Of a DNA stretch of 64,000 nt, positions 55,926-64,000 are shown in pieces. The DNA is from Leptolyngbya sp. SIO1E4. GTDB lineage: Bacteria > Cyanobacteriota > Cyanobacteriia > Phormidesmidales > Phormidesmidaceae. The stretch spans positions 62,001 to 126,000 of the forward strand of contig JAAHFU020000007.1 in assembly GCA_010672825.2 (NCBI GenBank), read 5' to 3'. The position numbers and the translations under genes are program-made. Under the pieces are notes generated by a model. It ran no database searches. It was not told the DNA's origin and worked only from the letters and a program-made list of their open reading frames with translations. How positions within the stretch are numbered: position 1 is the first letter of the stretch; each line of letters begins with the position of its first letter.

Positions 55926-56414
55926 ATGAAAACTCCTCTGACTGAAGCAGTAGCTGCTGCTGATTCTCAAGGTCGTTTCCTCAGCACCAGTGAAATGCAG
56001 GCCGCTTTTGGTCGTCTGCGTCAGGCTCAGACTGGTTTGGAAGCTGCTAAAGCTTTGACTTCCAAGTCTGACTCCTTGATTTCTGGTGCTGCTCAAGCTG
56101 TTTACAACAAGTTCCCCTACACCACTCAAATGCAGGGGCCTAACTACGCATCTACCGAAGTCGGCAAGCAAAAGTGTGCTCGCGACATCGGTTACTACTT
56201 GCGCATGGTTACCTACTGCCTCGTTGCTGGTGGCACTGGTCCTATGGATGAGTACCTGGTTGCTGGCCTTGATGAAATCAACAGCACCTTCGAACTATCT
56301 CCTAGCTGGTACGTCGAAGCGCTGAAGTACATCAAAGCTAACCATGGCTTAAGTGGCGATGCAGCCGTTGAAGCTAACTCCTACATCGACTATGCAGTCA
56401 ACGCTCTAAGCTAG
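55926..56414 (+). CDS. cpcA: Phycocyanin alpha subunit
   Basis: 162 residues, exact family length; starts [20 protein letters not shown]. Chromophore Cys84 is in [15 protein letters not shown], loaded by the CpcE/CpcF lyase encoded downstream. It is 88 bp after cpcB with TAGGAGAT before the ATG. A hairpin follows the stop. Confidence 0.98.
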   Translation: MKTPLTEAVAAADSQGRFLSTSEMQAAFGRLRQAQTGLEAAKALTSKSDSLISGAAQAVYNKFPYTTQMQGPNYASTEVGKQKCARDIGYYLRMVTYCLVAGGTGPMDEYLVAGLDEINSTFELSPSWYVEALKYIKANHGLSGDAAVEANSYIDYAVNALS

Positions 56415-56426
56415 ATTGCTCTGATT

Positions 56427-56485
56427 TGCCCGGAGGGGTAAACAGTTGTTAGCACGCTGTTAGCAGTTGTTTGCCTGTCCGGGCA
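56427..56485 (+). promoter_or_regulatory. Intercistronic stem-loop between cpcA and the first linker
   Basis: TGCCCGGA (56427-56434) pairs with TCCGGGCA (56478-56485), with GTTGTTAGCA/CTGTTAGCAG direct repeats in the loop. No T-run follows. Similar hairpins after cpcA lower linker expression relative to the subunits in other cyanobacteria; here this is inferred. Confidence 0.6.
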
Positions 56486-56518
56486 TTGTTGTATCTGAAA
56501 TTGCCGAGGAGAGGGCAA

Positions 56519-57340
56519 ATGGCAGTAACAACTGCGGCTGGACGCCTTGGGGTGTCTCCTTTTGACGAGTCGATGAAGGTAGAGCTGCGCCAGAACTGGA
56601 CCAAGACGACGGATATCGAAGCTGTGATTCGGTCTGCGTATCGTCAAGTCTTTGGCAACCAGTACATCATGGCAAGTGAGCGTCTCACCAGTGCGGAGTC
56701 TCTTTTGCGTCAGGGTGATATTTCCGTGCGCGACTTTGTGCGGGCACTGGCATTATCCGACTTATATCGAGAAAAGTTCTTTCTTTCTGGGCCTCAAAAC
56801 CGGTTCATTGAGCTGAACTTTAAGCACCTTCTAGGGCGTGCACCCTATGGGCAAGATGAAATTGCTGCCCATGGCGCTATCTATCACGCTGAAGGCTATG
56901 AGGCTGAGATCAATTCTTATATTGATTCTGCTGAATACCAAGCTAACTTTGGGGACAACATTGTTCCCCGCAATCGCGGATATTTGACCCAGCTTAGCCA
57001 GAAGACCGTCGGGTTTACCCGCTTCTTCCAGCTATATAGGGGATACGCGACGAGCGATCGCACCCAGCAGGCTGGCGTACGTGCTCGTCTCGTGCAGGAG
57101 ATCGCCAAAAACTCTGCATCCCCTGTAAACGCTAGCACGACTTCTGCCGTTGTGGGAACTACGGGCGGTGGACGTGAGAAACTCTATCGCGTTCGGGTCA
57201 TGCAAGCGGCTGCACCTGGGCAGTTACCTCAAGTGCGTCGTAGCAATACTGAGTATTTGGTGTCTTACGAGCAACTGTCTCGCAAGCTCCAACAGATTAA
57301 TCGTGCAGGCGGCCGGGTAACGGGTATTACCCAGGCTTAA
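56519..57340 (+). CDS. cpcC: Phycobilisome rod linker, first copy
   Basis: 273 residues. N-terminal PBS-linker domain (about 17-150: [44 protein letters not shown]), then [16 protein letters not shown], a short Ser/Thr/Gly linker, and a C-terminal CpcD-like domain ([10 protein letters not shown] to INRAGGRV). It sits in the hexamer cavity and joins phycocyanin discs. ATG at 56519 preceded by GAGGAGAG. Confidence 0.93.
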   Translation: MAVTTAAGRLGVSPFDESMKVELRQNWTKTTDIEAVIRSAYRQVFGNQYIMASERLTSAESLLRQGDISVRDFVRALALSDLYREKFFLSGPQNRFIELNFKHLLGRAPYGQDEIAAHGAIYHAEGYEAEINSYIDSAEYQANFGDNIVPRNRGYLTQLSQKTVGFTRFFQLYRGYATSDRTQQAGVRARLVQEIAKNSASPVNASTTSAVVGTTGGGREKLYRVRVMQAAAPGQLPQVRRSNTEYLVSYEQLSRKLQQINRAGGRVTGITQA

Positions 57341-57362
57341 GTCGGCACCTGTTTGTAAAACT

Positions 57363-57418
57363 GCCCTGATGGGACAGCTCACCTCCTAAGTTATAGGAAA
57401 AGAACTCTCTCATCGGGC
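57363..57418 (+). promoter_or_regulatory. Hairpin between the two rod-linker genes
   Basis: GCCCTGATG (57363-57371) pairs with CATCGGGC (57411-57418) with one bulge, followed by CAGTTTT. Possibly a partial terminator setting the ratio of the two linkers. Confidence 0.4.
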
Positions 57419-57458
57419 CAGTTTTCCTGTGACTGTAGTTTTTAAGGAGGATGAGATC

Positions 57459-58328
57459 ATGCCTATTACGGCTGCTGCATCCCGTTTGGGTACTGTACCC
57501 TTTGAGGAGACTGGTAAAGTCGAACTGCGGGCTAGCTGGACCCAGGAAGATGCGAAATATGTTATTCGAGCGGTGTATCGTCACCTCTTGGGTAACGACT
57601 ATTTGATGAAGGCTGAGCGCCTAACGAGCGCTGAGTCTTTGTTGTGCAATGGCTACATTTCTGTGAAGGAATTTGTGCGAGCCGTTGCCAAGTCCGAGCT
57701 TTATAAGAACAAGTTTTTCTACGGTAGTTTTCAGACCCGTGTCATTGAGCTCCAGTTTAAGCATTTGCTAGGCCGGGCTCCTTACGATGAGTCGGAAGTT
57801 ATTGAGCACCTGGATCGCTATGAAAATGAAGGGTACGACGCGGATGTCGATTCCTTCATTGACAGCGAAGAGTATCAGGCTAACTTTGGCGACAACGTGG
57901 TGCCGTTCTATCGCAGCTTTGTTTATCAGGCAGGGCAGCGGAGCACTGGTTTCACACGGATATTTCAGCTCTATCGGGGCTATGCCAATAGCGATCGCGC
58001 CCAAATGGCAGGCCGGTTGTCCCACTTAGCAGAAGAGTTAGGCCGCAACCAGGCGACTTCGATTACGCCGCCCAGTGCTCCGGGGTCAGCCGTCACCCGT
58101 AAGGGCAACTCGGCTCCGAAGAAAGCGCTAGGAGGCTCGACGCCATTTGGGGGGCAGCCTGGGAAAGTCTACCGCGTGGAAGTTGTTGGAATGGCTGGGC
58201 CGGGATATCCTCGTGTCCGTCGTTGCAATATGTCGTACCTCGTGCCTTATGAGCAGCTTTCCAAGAAGCTGCAGCAAATCAACCGCATGGGAGGCCGGGT
58301 CTCTAGCGTTACCCCTGCTAGCCTTTAG
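57459..58328 (+). CDS. cpcC: Phycobilisome rod linker, second copy
   Basis: 289 residues with the same two-domain plan: [65 protein letters not shown], then a longer Pro/Gly linker and CpcD-like [20 protein letters not shown]. The [14 protein letters not shown] end is close to that of the first copy, so they are paralogues for different rod positions. ATG at 57459 follows AAGGAGG; an upstream GTG in frame is less likely. Confidence 0.93.
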   Translation: MPITAAASRLGTVPFEETGKVELRASWTQEDAKYVIRAVYRHLLGNDYLMKAERLTSAESLLCNGYISVKEFVRAVAKSELYKNKFFYGSFQTRVIELQFKHLLGRAPYDESEVIEHLDRYENEGYDADVDSFIDSEEYQANFGDNVVPFYRSFVYQAGQRSTGFTRIFQLYRGYANSDRAQMAGRLSHLAEELGRNQATSITPPSAPGSAVTRKGNSAPKKALGGSTPFGGQPGKVYRVEVVGMAGPGYPRVRRCNMSYLVPYEQLSKKLQQINRMGGRVSSVTPASL

Positions 58329-58490
58329 GTTTGACCCAGTTGAAAAAGCTGGCTGATGTCAGAGTGGAGTCCGCTCATCTGCCGGTTGCTCATTACACCA
58401 GCAAATGATTGCGGTACTCCGCTTTAGCGCTGAAAATGATTGTATGCTTTTTCAGCCGCCCATAGGCTGTTCCAGATTGTGTAGGAGAAG

Positions 58491-58742
58491 ATGAATACCA
58501 TGATGGGTCAGAACGCTTTCGGGACTTCGACTGCATCCCCTGCTCAGGGGCGAGTATTTTTGTATGAAGTCAGCGGTATGCGTCAGAACGAAGAAACCGA
58601 TAAGAATGGGTACCCCATTCGTAGTAGCGACAACGTCTTTATTAAGGTGCCTTATAGTCGCATGAATCAAGAGATGCAGCGCATCACTCGCATGGGCGGG
58701 AAGATCGTAAGCATTCAACCGTTGAATTCTGCAGATGCCTAA
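58491..58742 (+). CDS. cpcD: Small rod-capping linker CpcD
   Basis: 83 residues: GRVFLYEVSGMRQNEE, IKVPYSRMNQEMQRI and RMGGKIVSIQPL form the CpcD domain that caps rod ends. Three in-frame ATGs (58491, 58500, 58503) lie close to AGGAG at 58483; homologues usually start near MxGQ, which favours 58500 or 58503. It is preceded by 162 bp without a gene. Confidence 0.92.
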   Translation: MNTMMGQNAFGTSTASPAQGRVFLYEVSGMRQNEETDKNGYPIRSSDNVFIKVPYSRMNQEMQRITRMGGKIVSIQPLNSADA

Positions 58743-58932
58743 GGTGGATGGCCCTAGTGCCTTTGCCTAAATCATTTGATCAGAATAGGGGTTCTCTGTC
58801 TTGTTGGCTAGAGACGCCATTATGGGAGTTGAGGGTTCGCAAGATCCGGTCGCTGAAGGGGCGGGTTCTTGTTAACGTCTTGAGGTTCCATAAGGGCGTC
58901 TCTTTGTTTTGATTCTGGATTCCTTGACCGCA

Positions 58933-59751
58933 ATGGCTGATATCGAAATTACAGGCGAGTCGCTGACGGTTGATCAGGCGATCGCAAACCTCCAGCAAAC
59001 GGAAGATTCTAGCCTGCGATACTATGCTGCCTGGTGGCTGGGCCGCTTTCGAGTGAAGGAGCCGTTGGTGATTGCCGCCCTAGAAGCTGCTTTGGACGAT
59101 ACGACCGATCGTTCTCCAGAGGGGGGGTATCCTCTCCGGCGCAACGCGGCACGGGCATTAGGTAAGCTAGGAGACCTGTCCGTTGTGCCTGCGCTCACCC
59201 GCAGTTTGGCCTGTGAAGATTACTACGTGCGCGAAGCCGCTGCCCAGGCATTAGCAGAATTGGGAGATAGTCAGTGTGTTTCTGCGCTTCTGGCCCGTTT
59301 AGAGGGTGGCATGGACGCCGCCGTACAGGTGCCTGGAAAGCCTCATCTGACTGAACCCTATGGGGCCATTTTGGAAGCCCTCGGCGCCCTCGGGGCAACG
59401 GTCGCGATTGCCCAAATTCAGCCTTTCTTAACCCATCGTTTTGCGACTGTGCAAAATGCAGCGGCCCGTGCGCTGTATCAGCTTACCGGTGACGAGCAGT
59501 ATGCCGCTCGCCTGATGACAACGCTGCAAGATAACAACCTGCAGCTGCGCCGATCTGCCTTGATGGATTTGGGGGCGATCGGTTATTTACCAGCAGCAGA
59601 GGCGATCGCAGCCACCCTCACCGAAAATAGCCTCAAGCTGATTGCCCTCAAGGGGCTGCTAGACCATCAACTCAGCAATTCGCCAGATTATCCCCTCGAC
59701 CTCACCCCTCGAACCCTTGAAGTCATGGCTCTGATGGATGGCTTATTATGA
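58933..59751 (+). CDS. cpcE: Phycocyanin alpha-subunit bilin lyase subunit CpcE
   Basis: 272 residues of HEAT-like repeats (LRYYAAWWLGRFRV, PLRRNAARALGKLGD, YYVREAAAQALAELGD, LRRSALMDLGAIGY). With CpcF it attaches phycocyanobilin to Cys84 of CpcA. ATG at 58933 (MADIEITGESLT) is preferred to the upstream in-frame start at 58909. The ribosome site is weak, in keeping with low lyase levels. Confidence 0.92.
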   Translation: MADIEITGESLTVDQAIANLQQTEDSSLRYYAAWWLGRFRVKEPLVIAALEAALDDTTDRSPEGGYPLRRNAARALGKLGDLSVVPALTRSLACEDYYVREAAAQALAELGDSQCVSALLARLEGGMDAAVQVPGKPHLTEPYGAILEALGALGATVAIAQIQPFLTHRFATVQNAAARALYQLTGDEQYAARLMTTLQDNNLQLRRSALMDLGAIGYLPAAEAIAATLTENSLKLIALKGLLDHQLSNSPDYPLDLTPRTLEVMALMDGLL

Positions 59752-59774
59752 AAACTTTTGCCAACTAATACCCT

Positions 59775-60230
59775 ATGGCCCTTGTCCCCGCATCCTTTAA
59801 AGTTCCTACAACGCTCGTCACTGACTCTTTTTGCCTGCGTCCCCTGACCATTCACGACATTGTGCGAGACTATGACGCGGTGATGACTAGCCAGCCAGAA
59901 CTCTGGCAGCGCTTTAGTGAGCCCTGGAGCTGGCCTGCCGCTAATCTCTCCCTAGAGCAGGATCTGATTGATTTAGCCTGGCATCAAAAAGAAGCCCAGA
60001 GGCGACAGTCTTTTGCCTATGCTGTGATGAATCTGGAGGCAACCCAGCAGGTGGGCTGTGTCTATGTTGACCCGCCCTTGAACCCTGGCTATGAGGCCTC
60101 CGTGTGGTATTGGGTGCGCACCAGTGAACTGTCATCGGGGCTAGAAGAGCACCTGGGAGGGGCCATACGCCAATGGATTGAGGCAGATTGGCCCTTTCAT
60201 CGCGTAGAGTATCCAGGCAGGGAGGCATAA
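59775..60230 (+). CDS. GNAT-like acetyltransferase-family protein between cpcE and cpcF
   Basis: 151 residues: FCLRPLTIHDIVRDYDAVM, a central AYAVMNLEATQQVGCVYVDPP and EASVWYWVRTSE resemble GNAT strands, but the Q/RxxGxG/A acetyl-CoA loop is not clear, so activity is uncertain. It is 23 bp after cpcE and 5 bp before cpcF, so certainly co-transcribed. Its function in phycobilisome assembly, if any, is unknown. Confidence 0.72.
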   Translation: MALVPASFKVPTTLVTDSFCLRPLTIHDIVRDYDAVMTSQPELWQRFSEPWSWPAANLSLEQDLIDLAWHQKEAQRRQSFAYAVMNLEATQQVGCVYVDPPLNPGYEASVWYWVRTSELSSGLEEHLGGAIRQWIEADWPFHRVEYPGREA

Positions 60231-60235
60231 CCTTC

Positions 60236-60868
60236 GTGAAAGATACCCTTTCAATTTCAAACCTGATTGATGCTGTTGAGGCTGCGGACTCTGCTCCCGC
60301 TTTAGTGCAGGCGGTGCGATCGCTGGCTGCAGCCCAGTCTCCAGAGGCAATTCCGACGCTGATTAAAGTGCTGGGGTTTAATAACCCAGGGGCTGCCGTG
60401 GCAGCGGTGGATGGGCTTGTGACCCTAGGTCGAGAAGCGGTTCCTGCCCTGCTGGCGCAGTTAGACGGGTATAACTATGGCGCTCGGGCTTGGGCGATTC
60501 GTGCCCTGGCCATCATTGGCGACCCTCGGGCGCTGGATATTTTGGTGGAGACGGCTCGAGGAGATTTTGCCCTGAGTGTTCGACGGGCAGCCGCAAAAGG
60601 ATTGGGATTGATCGATTGGCGACAGCTGCCAGTTGCAGAAAGAGCGATCGCACAAGCCTCAGCCCTGTCAGCATTGCAGGTTGCCTTAGCAGATCCAGAG
60701 TGGGTGGTGCGGTATGCCACGGTGATGGGCCTTGCTGGCCTGGCAGCAACCCTCAAAGCTCAGGGGGAAGACATTTCTGAAATTCAAGCCCAGCTCCAAA
60801 CCTGTGCCCGTGACGATAGTGAGGTTGTGGTGCGCGCCCGAGCCCAGTGGGCGCTGACTCAGGGGTAA
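60236..60868 (+). CDS. cpcF: Phycocyanin alpha-subunit bilin lyase subunit CpcF
   Basis: 210 residues of HEAT-like repeats (LVQAVRSLAAAQSPEAIPTL, AVAAVDGLVTLGREAVP, YGARAWAIRALAIIGDPRAL, VVRYATVMGLAG). Obligate partner of CpcE. GTG at 60236 is chosen, with GGGAGG about 10 nt upstream; longer frames run into the preceding gene. Confidence 0.91.
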   Translation: MKDTLSISNLIDAVEAADSAPALVQAVRSLAAAQSPEAIPTLIKVLGFNNPGAAVAAVDGLVTLGREAVPALLAQLDGYNYGARAWAIRALAIIGDPRALDILVETARGDFALSVRRAAAKGLGLIDWRQLPVAERAIAQASALSALQVALADPEWVVRYATVMGLAGLAATLKAQGEDISEIQAQLQTCARDDSEVVVRARAQWALTQG

Positions 60869-60885
60869 CCCCGAGACGGGTCGGC

Positions 60886-60941
60886 GTCTTGACCCAGATG
60901 TCCTGGACTCAACTGAACCAGGCCATTGAACAAGACCATAG
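60886..60941 (-). repeat. MITE-like element, copy 5 (fragment)
   Basis: GTCTTGACCCAGATGTCCTG, GACTCAACTGAAC and CCATAG match the inner half and one end of the family; the TATAGCGGTTTGCA end is missing. Directly after cpcF. Confidence 0.7.
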
Positions 60942-60980
60942 CAATTTGCGACAAGGATTGTTGCTGAGGATGATTGCGGA

Positions 60981-62186
60981 CTATTTTGAACTTGGGGTGA
61001 GCAAAATGAGGTTTTGCTGCTGGAGCGATCGCACATGATTCAGCGTGATCTCTGACCCCTGTAACAGCTCACCCACAGATTTAGAGGGGTCTTGGGCGTT
61101 GTCACAGGCGAGTAAAAACTGCCACTCTAGGGGCTCTAAGTTCACCAGCTGATAGTCCTGGTTGAAAAATTGCGGACTGTCTCGCCACTTATCTAAACAC
61201 GGGCTGGGTTCAGGGAGGGCGCGTAGCAGTTCGTCATCTGCGAGCCAGTCTTGTTTGGGCAAGGGGGGGCGCGCCAGGAAAAACTCGTAATGGGTAATGG
61301 CTGAAGGATCTAGGAGTTCAATCAGTCGATATCGTTGGCGATCGCTCAAATGTTGCGCCCGTTCTAGTAAATCAGGAGCTTTGCCAATTAAGCGAGCCAG
61401 ATCCCACACCTGGGGGTTAGAAAAGCCGACAAACTCTAATCCAGAGGCATCGATTAACTCAAAAACTGTATTGACGTTGTAGTCAATCTCCTGGGGGTGC
61501 ACATACATATCAGCAAAGCATTCATCTCGCTGATTCTCCCAAGACCAGCGTTCTTGCTCTCGCTGGCGGAGTCGATTGTTTTCAGGCAGGGTGGCAAATA
61601 GCTGTCGCCCTACGGCAACGCCGTCCTGATAGTTACCCCGCTGCTCACCCTGTAACAGGGCAATGGCTTCCTGCATGAGTTTGATTTCCCAGCGGCCCAG
61701 TTCCCCATACACAAAAATATGGAACAGACCACCAGGGGCAAGTTTTTTCGCCAGCGCCTGAATCCCCCGAATAGGGTCTGGTGTATGGTGCAAAACCCCA
61801 ACACAGTTGATCAGGTCAAACTCTCCTGGTACCTGTTCAACATCAAACAGGCTCAGGTGTTGAAACTCGACCCGAGTCGCCCCAGATTTTTGACACCGCT
61901 CTTGGGCCACGGCTAAGGCCCCAGCGCTGAGGTCAATGCCCACTACGGTGGCTTCTGGGTTGAGATGTACCAAATATTCTGTCCCTACCCCCGTGCCGCA
62001 ACCAGCGTCTAGGATTCGAATTCTTGGGTTGACAGGCTTTTGCCCGGTGCAAAAGGCATAGGCAGTTAACCAGTTCCACCGCCAGTTATAGCCCGGTGGG
62101 GGTTCATCTAATAACGGTTCTGGGGGAAAAGGGTAAGTATCGTAGAGCTTGGCGACAGCTTCACTGATGCGTAGAGCCTCTGACAT
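60981..62186 (-). CDS. Class I SAM-dependent methyltransferase
   Basis: 401 residues. The N-terminus has YDTYPFPPEPLLDEPPPGYN; the SAM site is ILDAGCGTGVGTEYLV followed by VVGIDLSAGAL; CVGVLHHTPDPIRG is the post-III motif. A C-terminal domain of about 200 residues of unknown role follows. I recall this long form from cyanobacteria; the substrate is unknown. It converges with the cpc operon. Confidence 0.83.
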   Translation of the reverse strand: MSEALRISEAVAKLYDTYPFPPEPLLDEPPPGYNWRWNWLTAYAFCTGQKPVNPRIRILDAGCGTGVGTEYLVHLNPEATVVGIDLSAGALAVAQERCQKSGATRVEFQHLSLFDVEQVPGEFDLINCVGVLHHTPDPIRGIQALAKKLAPGGLFHIFVYGELGRWEIKLMQEAIALLQGEQRGNYQDGVAVGRQLFATLPENNRLRQREQERWSWENQRDECFADMYVHPQEIDYNVNTVFELIDASGLEFVGFSNPQVWDLARLIGKAPDLLERAQHLSDRQRYRLIELLDPSAITHYEFFLARPPLPKQDWLADDELLRALPEPSPCLDKWRDSPQFFNQDYQLVNLEPLEWQFLLACDNAQDPSKSVGELLQGSEITLNHVRSLQQQNLILLTPSSK

Positions 62187-62386
62187 AGTGTGTGAGTGCT
62201 TAATTGCGCTCCTCGCTTAAGGGGTATCGCCCTCTCTAGCCGCGATCGCACACCGAACTCAAGAAACAAGGTGGGATAGCAACTTTGAAAGTTTAGAGAC
62301 TAAGGCGATGGTTGCAGCCTATTATCTCGCAAAACCCGACCACCGTTAAGCGCTCTCATCCGGCAAAAATTTCTAAAGCCGTCTTC

Positions 62387-62489
62387 TATAGCCTTGTTCA
62401 GGTGAGTCCAGTACATCTGGGTCAAGACAGGGTCTAGGGTCTAGGGTTTGGGGTCTAGGGTGGGCATTATCCACATGCAAACCGCTATA
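62387..62489 (+). repeat. MITE-like element, copy 6 (full length)
   Basis: 103 bp, TATAGCCTTGTTCAGG to TGCAAACCGCTATA. It differs from copy 2 at three positions, showing recent spread. Confidence 0.87.
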
Positions 62490-62580
62490 TTTCCGGTCCC
62501 CTCACCTTGCCCGAATGCTTCTAAGGTTGCTCACCCCCGGTGCTGGGTATCTTGAAACCCAGAGGCAGCCTGCGGATTGC

Positions 62581-62674
62581 TATAGCCTTGTTCACTTGAG
62601 TTCAAGACATGTCTGGGTCAAGACAGGGGCTAGGGTTTGGCGGCTAGGGCGTGCTTGATCAGCCTACATATAGC
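62581..62674 (+). repeat. MITE-like element, copy 7
   Basis: TATAGCCTTGTTCACTTGAG, then GTCTGGGTCAAGACAGGGGC and GGGCGTGCTTGATC, ending near CATATAGC. A diverged copy 91 bp after copy 6 in the same orientation. Confidence 0.75.
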
Positions 62675-62907
62675 GCTAAGGCGTTGGGCAGCGTATTCAG
62701 ACCGTTGACTAGGTGTGGCTGTGTTCTAACCCCTGGCGTTACGTTTCGTAATCCTGAAGGAGTGCCCTTGCTCAATCATTGAGTAGTGCGCTTTAGGGCG
62801 ATGTGACTCAGGGACAGGCCGTATGGCCGTCAGCCCTGATGCAGATCCACACGAATCAAATATTTTAGGTTAAGGATACCTTGAAAGGACTTAAGCATAG
62901 GGGCCCC

Positions 62908-64000
62908 ATGGAGCTAAGCCAACTAACGCTAGTGAGCGGCAAGGGAGGGGTGGGTAAAACCACGTACGCCTGCGCGATCGCCCTGTCCTATGCCCTTCAG
63001 CATCCGGATGAGCAGGTGTTGCTGTTGTCGACTGATCCAGCCCATTCGTTAGGCGACGTGCTGCTGCTACCTGTGGATGACGACGAGCGATCGCACCCTG
63101 ATGCTTCTAATTTGCAGGTGCGTGCCTTAGATGCAGACCGCTTGCTGCAAACTTTTAAGTCTCGCTATGGCCAGGTTCTAGAAACCTTGGTTGAGCGGGG
63201 CAGCTTTGTGGAAGACGATGACCTCTCCCCCATTTGGGATATGGACTGGCCGGGGCTAAATGAACTGATGGGACTGCTGGAAATTCAGCGCCTTTTACGG
63301 GTTGGGGCAGCGGATCGGGTGGTGGTTGATATGGCCCCCAGTGGTCACACCCTCAACCTTCTGGGGCTGACAGACTTTCTAGATATCTTTTTGGCATCGC
63401 TGCGCCTCTTTCAAGAAAAGCATCGCTACCTGATTGAGACGCTGTCTGGGCAATACACCCCAGATGAGGCTGATCGCTTTTTAGATGACATGACCACAGA
63501 TCTGGCATCTGGGCGATCGCAGCTACAAGATCCCCAACGCACTGCCTGCTGGGTGGTGGCCATTCCAGAACCCCTAAGCATCCGAGAGACAGAGCGGTTC
63601 GTCACAGCCCTTGAAGATCTCCAAATTCCCCTGGGGGGCATTGTTGTCAACCGACTGACAGGGAGTGTTGCCCAGCAAAAATACTTGGCCGAATTTGCTC
63701 AGATTTATCCCGGCACCCCAGTGTGGGGGCTGCCTCTGCAGTCGCAGGAACCGGTGGGAAGCCAGGCTTTGCAAAGCTTGTTGGCTCAACTCGCGACAGC
63801 CGCCGCCTGGCGCGATCGCACCATTACCTCGATTCCCCTGATATGGCCCATTCCGGTTGCCCCTGGTTTTAGTGACTTCATTGCAGAAGGGCGGCGGTTA
63901 GTGCTGATTGGCGGTAAAGGGGGGGTAGGCAAAACCACAGTAGCAGCGGCGATCGCCTGGGGCATGGCAACCCGTCATCCGGCTGCGGCAGTACGTGTCA
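62908..64000 (+). CDS. ArsA/Get3-type tandem ATPase (3' end beyond window)
   Basis: Starts MELSQLTLVSGKGGVGKTT, an ArsA/GET3 deviant Walker A with signature Lys; DPAHSLGDVL is switch I and VVDMAPSGHTLNLLGL matches switch II. A second P-loop, GGKGGVGKTT, appears near residue 334, so two ATPase halves are fused as in bacterial ArsA. Without ars genes nearby, a role in membrane-protein targeting or stress is as likely as arsenite export. 364 codons are in the window. Confidence 0.88.
   Translation, partial: MELSQLTLVSGKGGVGKTTYACAIALSYALQHPDEQVLLLSTDPAHSLGDVLLLPVDDDERSHPDASNLQVRALDADRLLQTFKSRYGQVLETLVERGSFVEDDDLSPIWDMDWPGLNELMGLLEIQRLLRVGAADRVVVDMAPSGHTLNLLGLTDFLDIFLASLRLFQEKHRYLIETLSGQYTPDEADRFLDDMTTDLASGRSQLQDPQRTACWVVAIPEPLSIRETERFVTALEDLQIPLGGIVVNRLTGSVAQQKYLAEFAQIYPGTPVWGLPLQSQEPVGSQALQSLLAQLATAAAWRDRTITSIPLIWPIPVAPGFSDFIAEGRRLVLIGGKGGVGKTTVAAAIAWGMATRHPAAAVRV

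Larger units (their letters stand above)
62187..62907. other. Intergenic region with two MITE-like copies
   Basis: 721 bp between divergent genes. It contains repeat copies 6 (62387-62489) and 7 (62581-62674); no gene is visible. The ArsA-type gene promoter should lie in the last 150 bp. Confidence 0.6.

Overview
This window is cyanobacterial chromosome. It carries a complete phycocyanin rod operon (cpcB-cpcA, two rod linkers, cpcD, cpcE, cpcF), a ferredoxin-dependent glutamate synthase, a LabA-like NYN protein, glucosylglycerol osmolyte genes, and many copies of the HIP1 octamer GCGATCGC. The gene mix (glucosylglycerol metabolism, large STAND/WD40 and Roco proteins, many TPR proteins) suits a Leptolyngbya-like or related salt-tolerant cyanobacterium, but the sequence alone does not fix a genus.

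Layout. 1-5 kb: glucosylglycerol synthesis (ggpS, minus strand, cut by the window edge) and breakdown (gghA, plus strand), divergent across a 0.94 kb control region with a 60-bp tandem repeat. 5-15 kb: a cyanobacterial protein of unknown function, a membrane-anchored TPR protein, an exported phosphodiester-glycosidase-like protein and Fd-GOGAT. 15-28.5 kb is accessory-looking: a decayed HUH (RAYT-type) transposase, an LRR-Roc-COR protein, an ArsR/SRPBCC pair with two visible operators, a beta-lactamase remnant, a ClpP-like protein lacking catalytic Ser and His, and assorted hydrolases, dehydrogenases and a methyltransferase. 28.9-36 kb is a redox-stress island: azoreductase, exported catalase, a response regulator without a phosphoacceptor Asp, a PerR-type Fur regulator divergent from a type II peroxiredoxin, and a thioredoxin-reductase-like flavoprotein that lacks the usual NADPH motif. 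A 46-bp bipartite cis-element is shared, without gaps, by the catalase and peroxiredoxin upstream regions. 36-43 kb: a TPR protein, a VOC protein, a host-attachment-family protein, tRNA-Thr and tRNA-Tyr, phosphoketolase and the NYN/LabA protein. 43.9-54 kb: a minus-strand block of four P-loop proteins (STAND NTPase with 14 near-identical WD40 repeats, AAA-type ATPase, two membrane-associated GTPases) plus a small protein. 55.3-60.9 kb: the cpc operon, with a GNAT-like gene between cpcE and cpcF. 61-64 kb: a methyltransferase and an ArsA/Get3-type tandem ATPase cut by the window end.

Three dispersed intergenic repeat families are visible. The first is a MITE-like element of about 100 bp with TATAGC termini (seven copies, two of them 100/103 identical). 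The second is a double-hairpin element (two copies). The third is a family sharing an exact 30-bp core (two copies in inverted orientation).

The strongest candidates for new biology are the WD40-STAND/AAA/GTPase block, whose WD40 repeats show an invariant framework with a few variable positions as in NLR-type recognition proteins, and the redox island with its shared bipartite cis-element.
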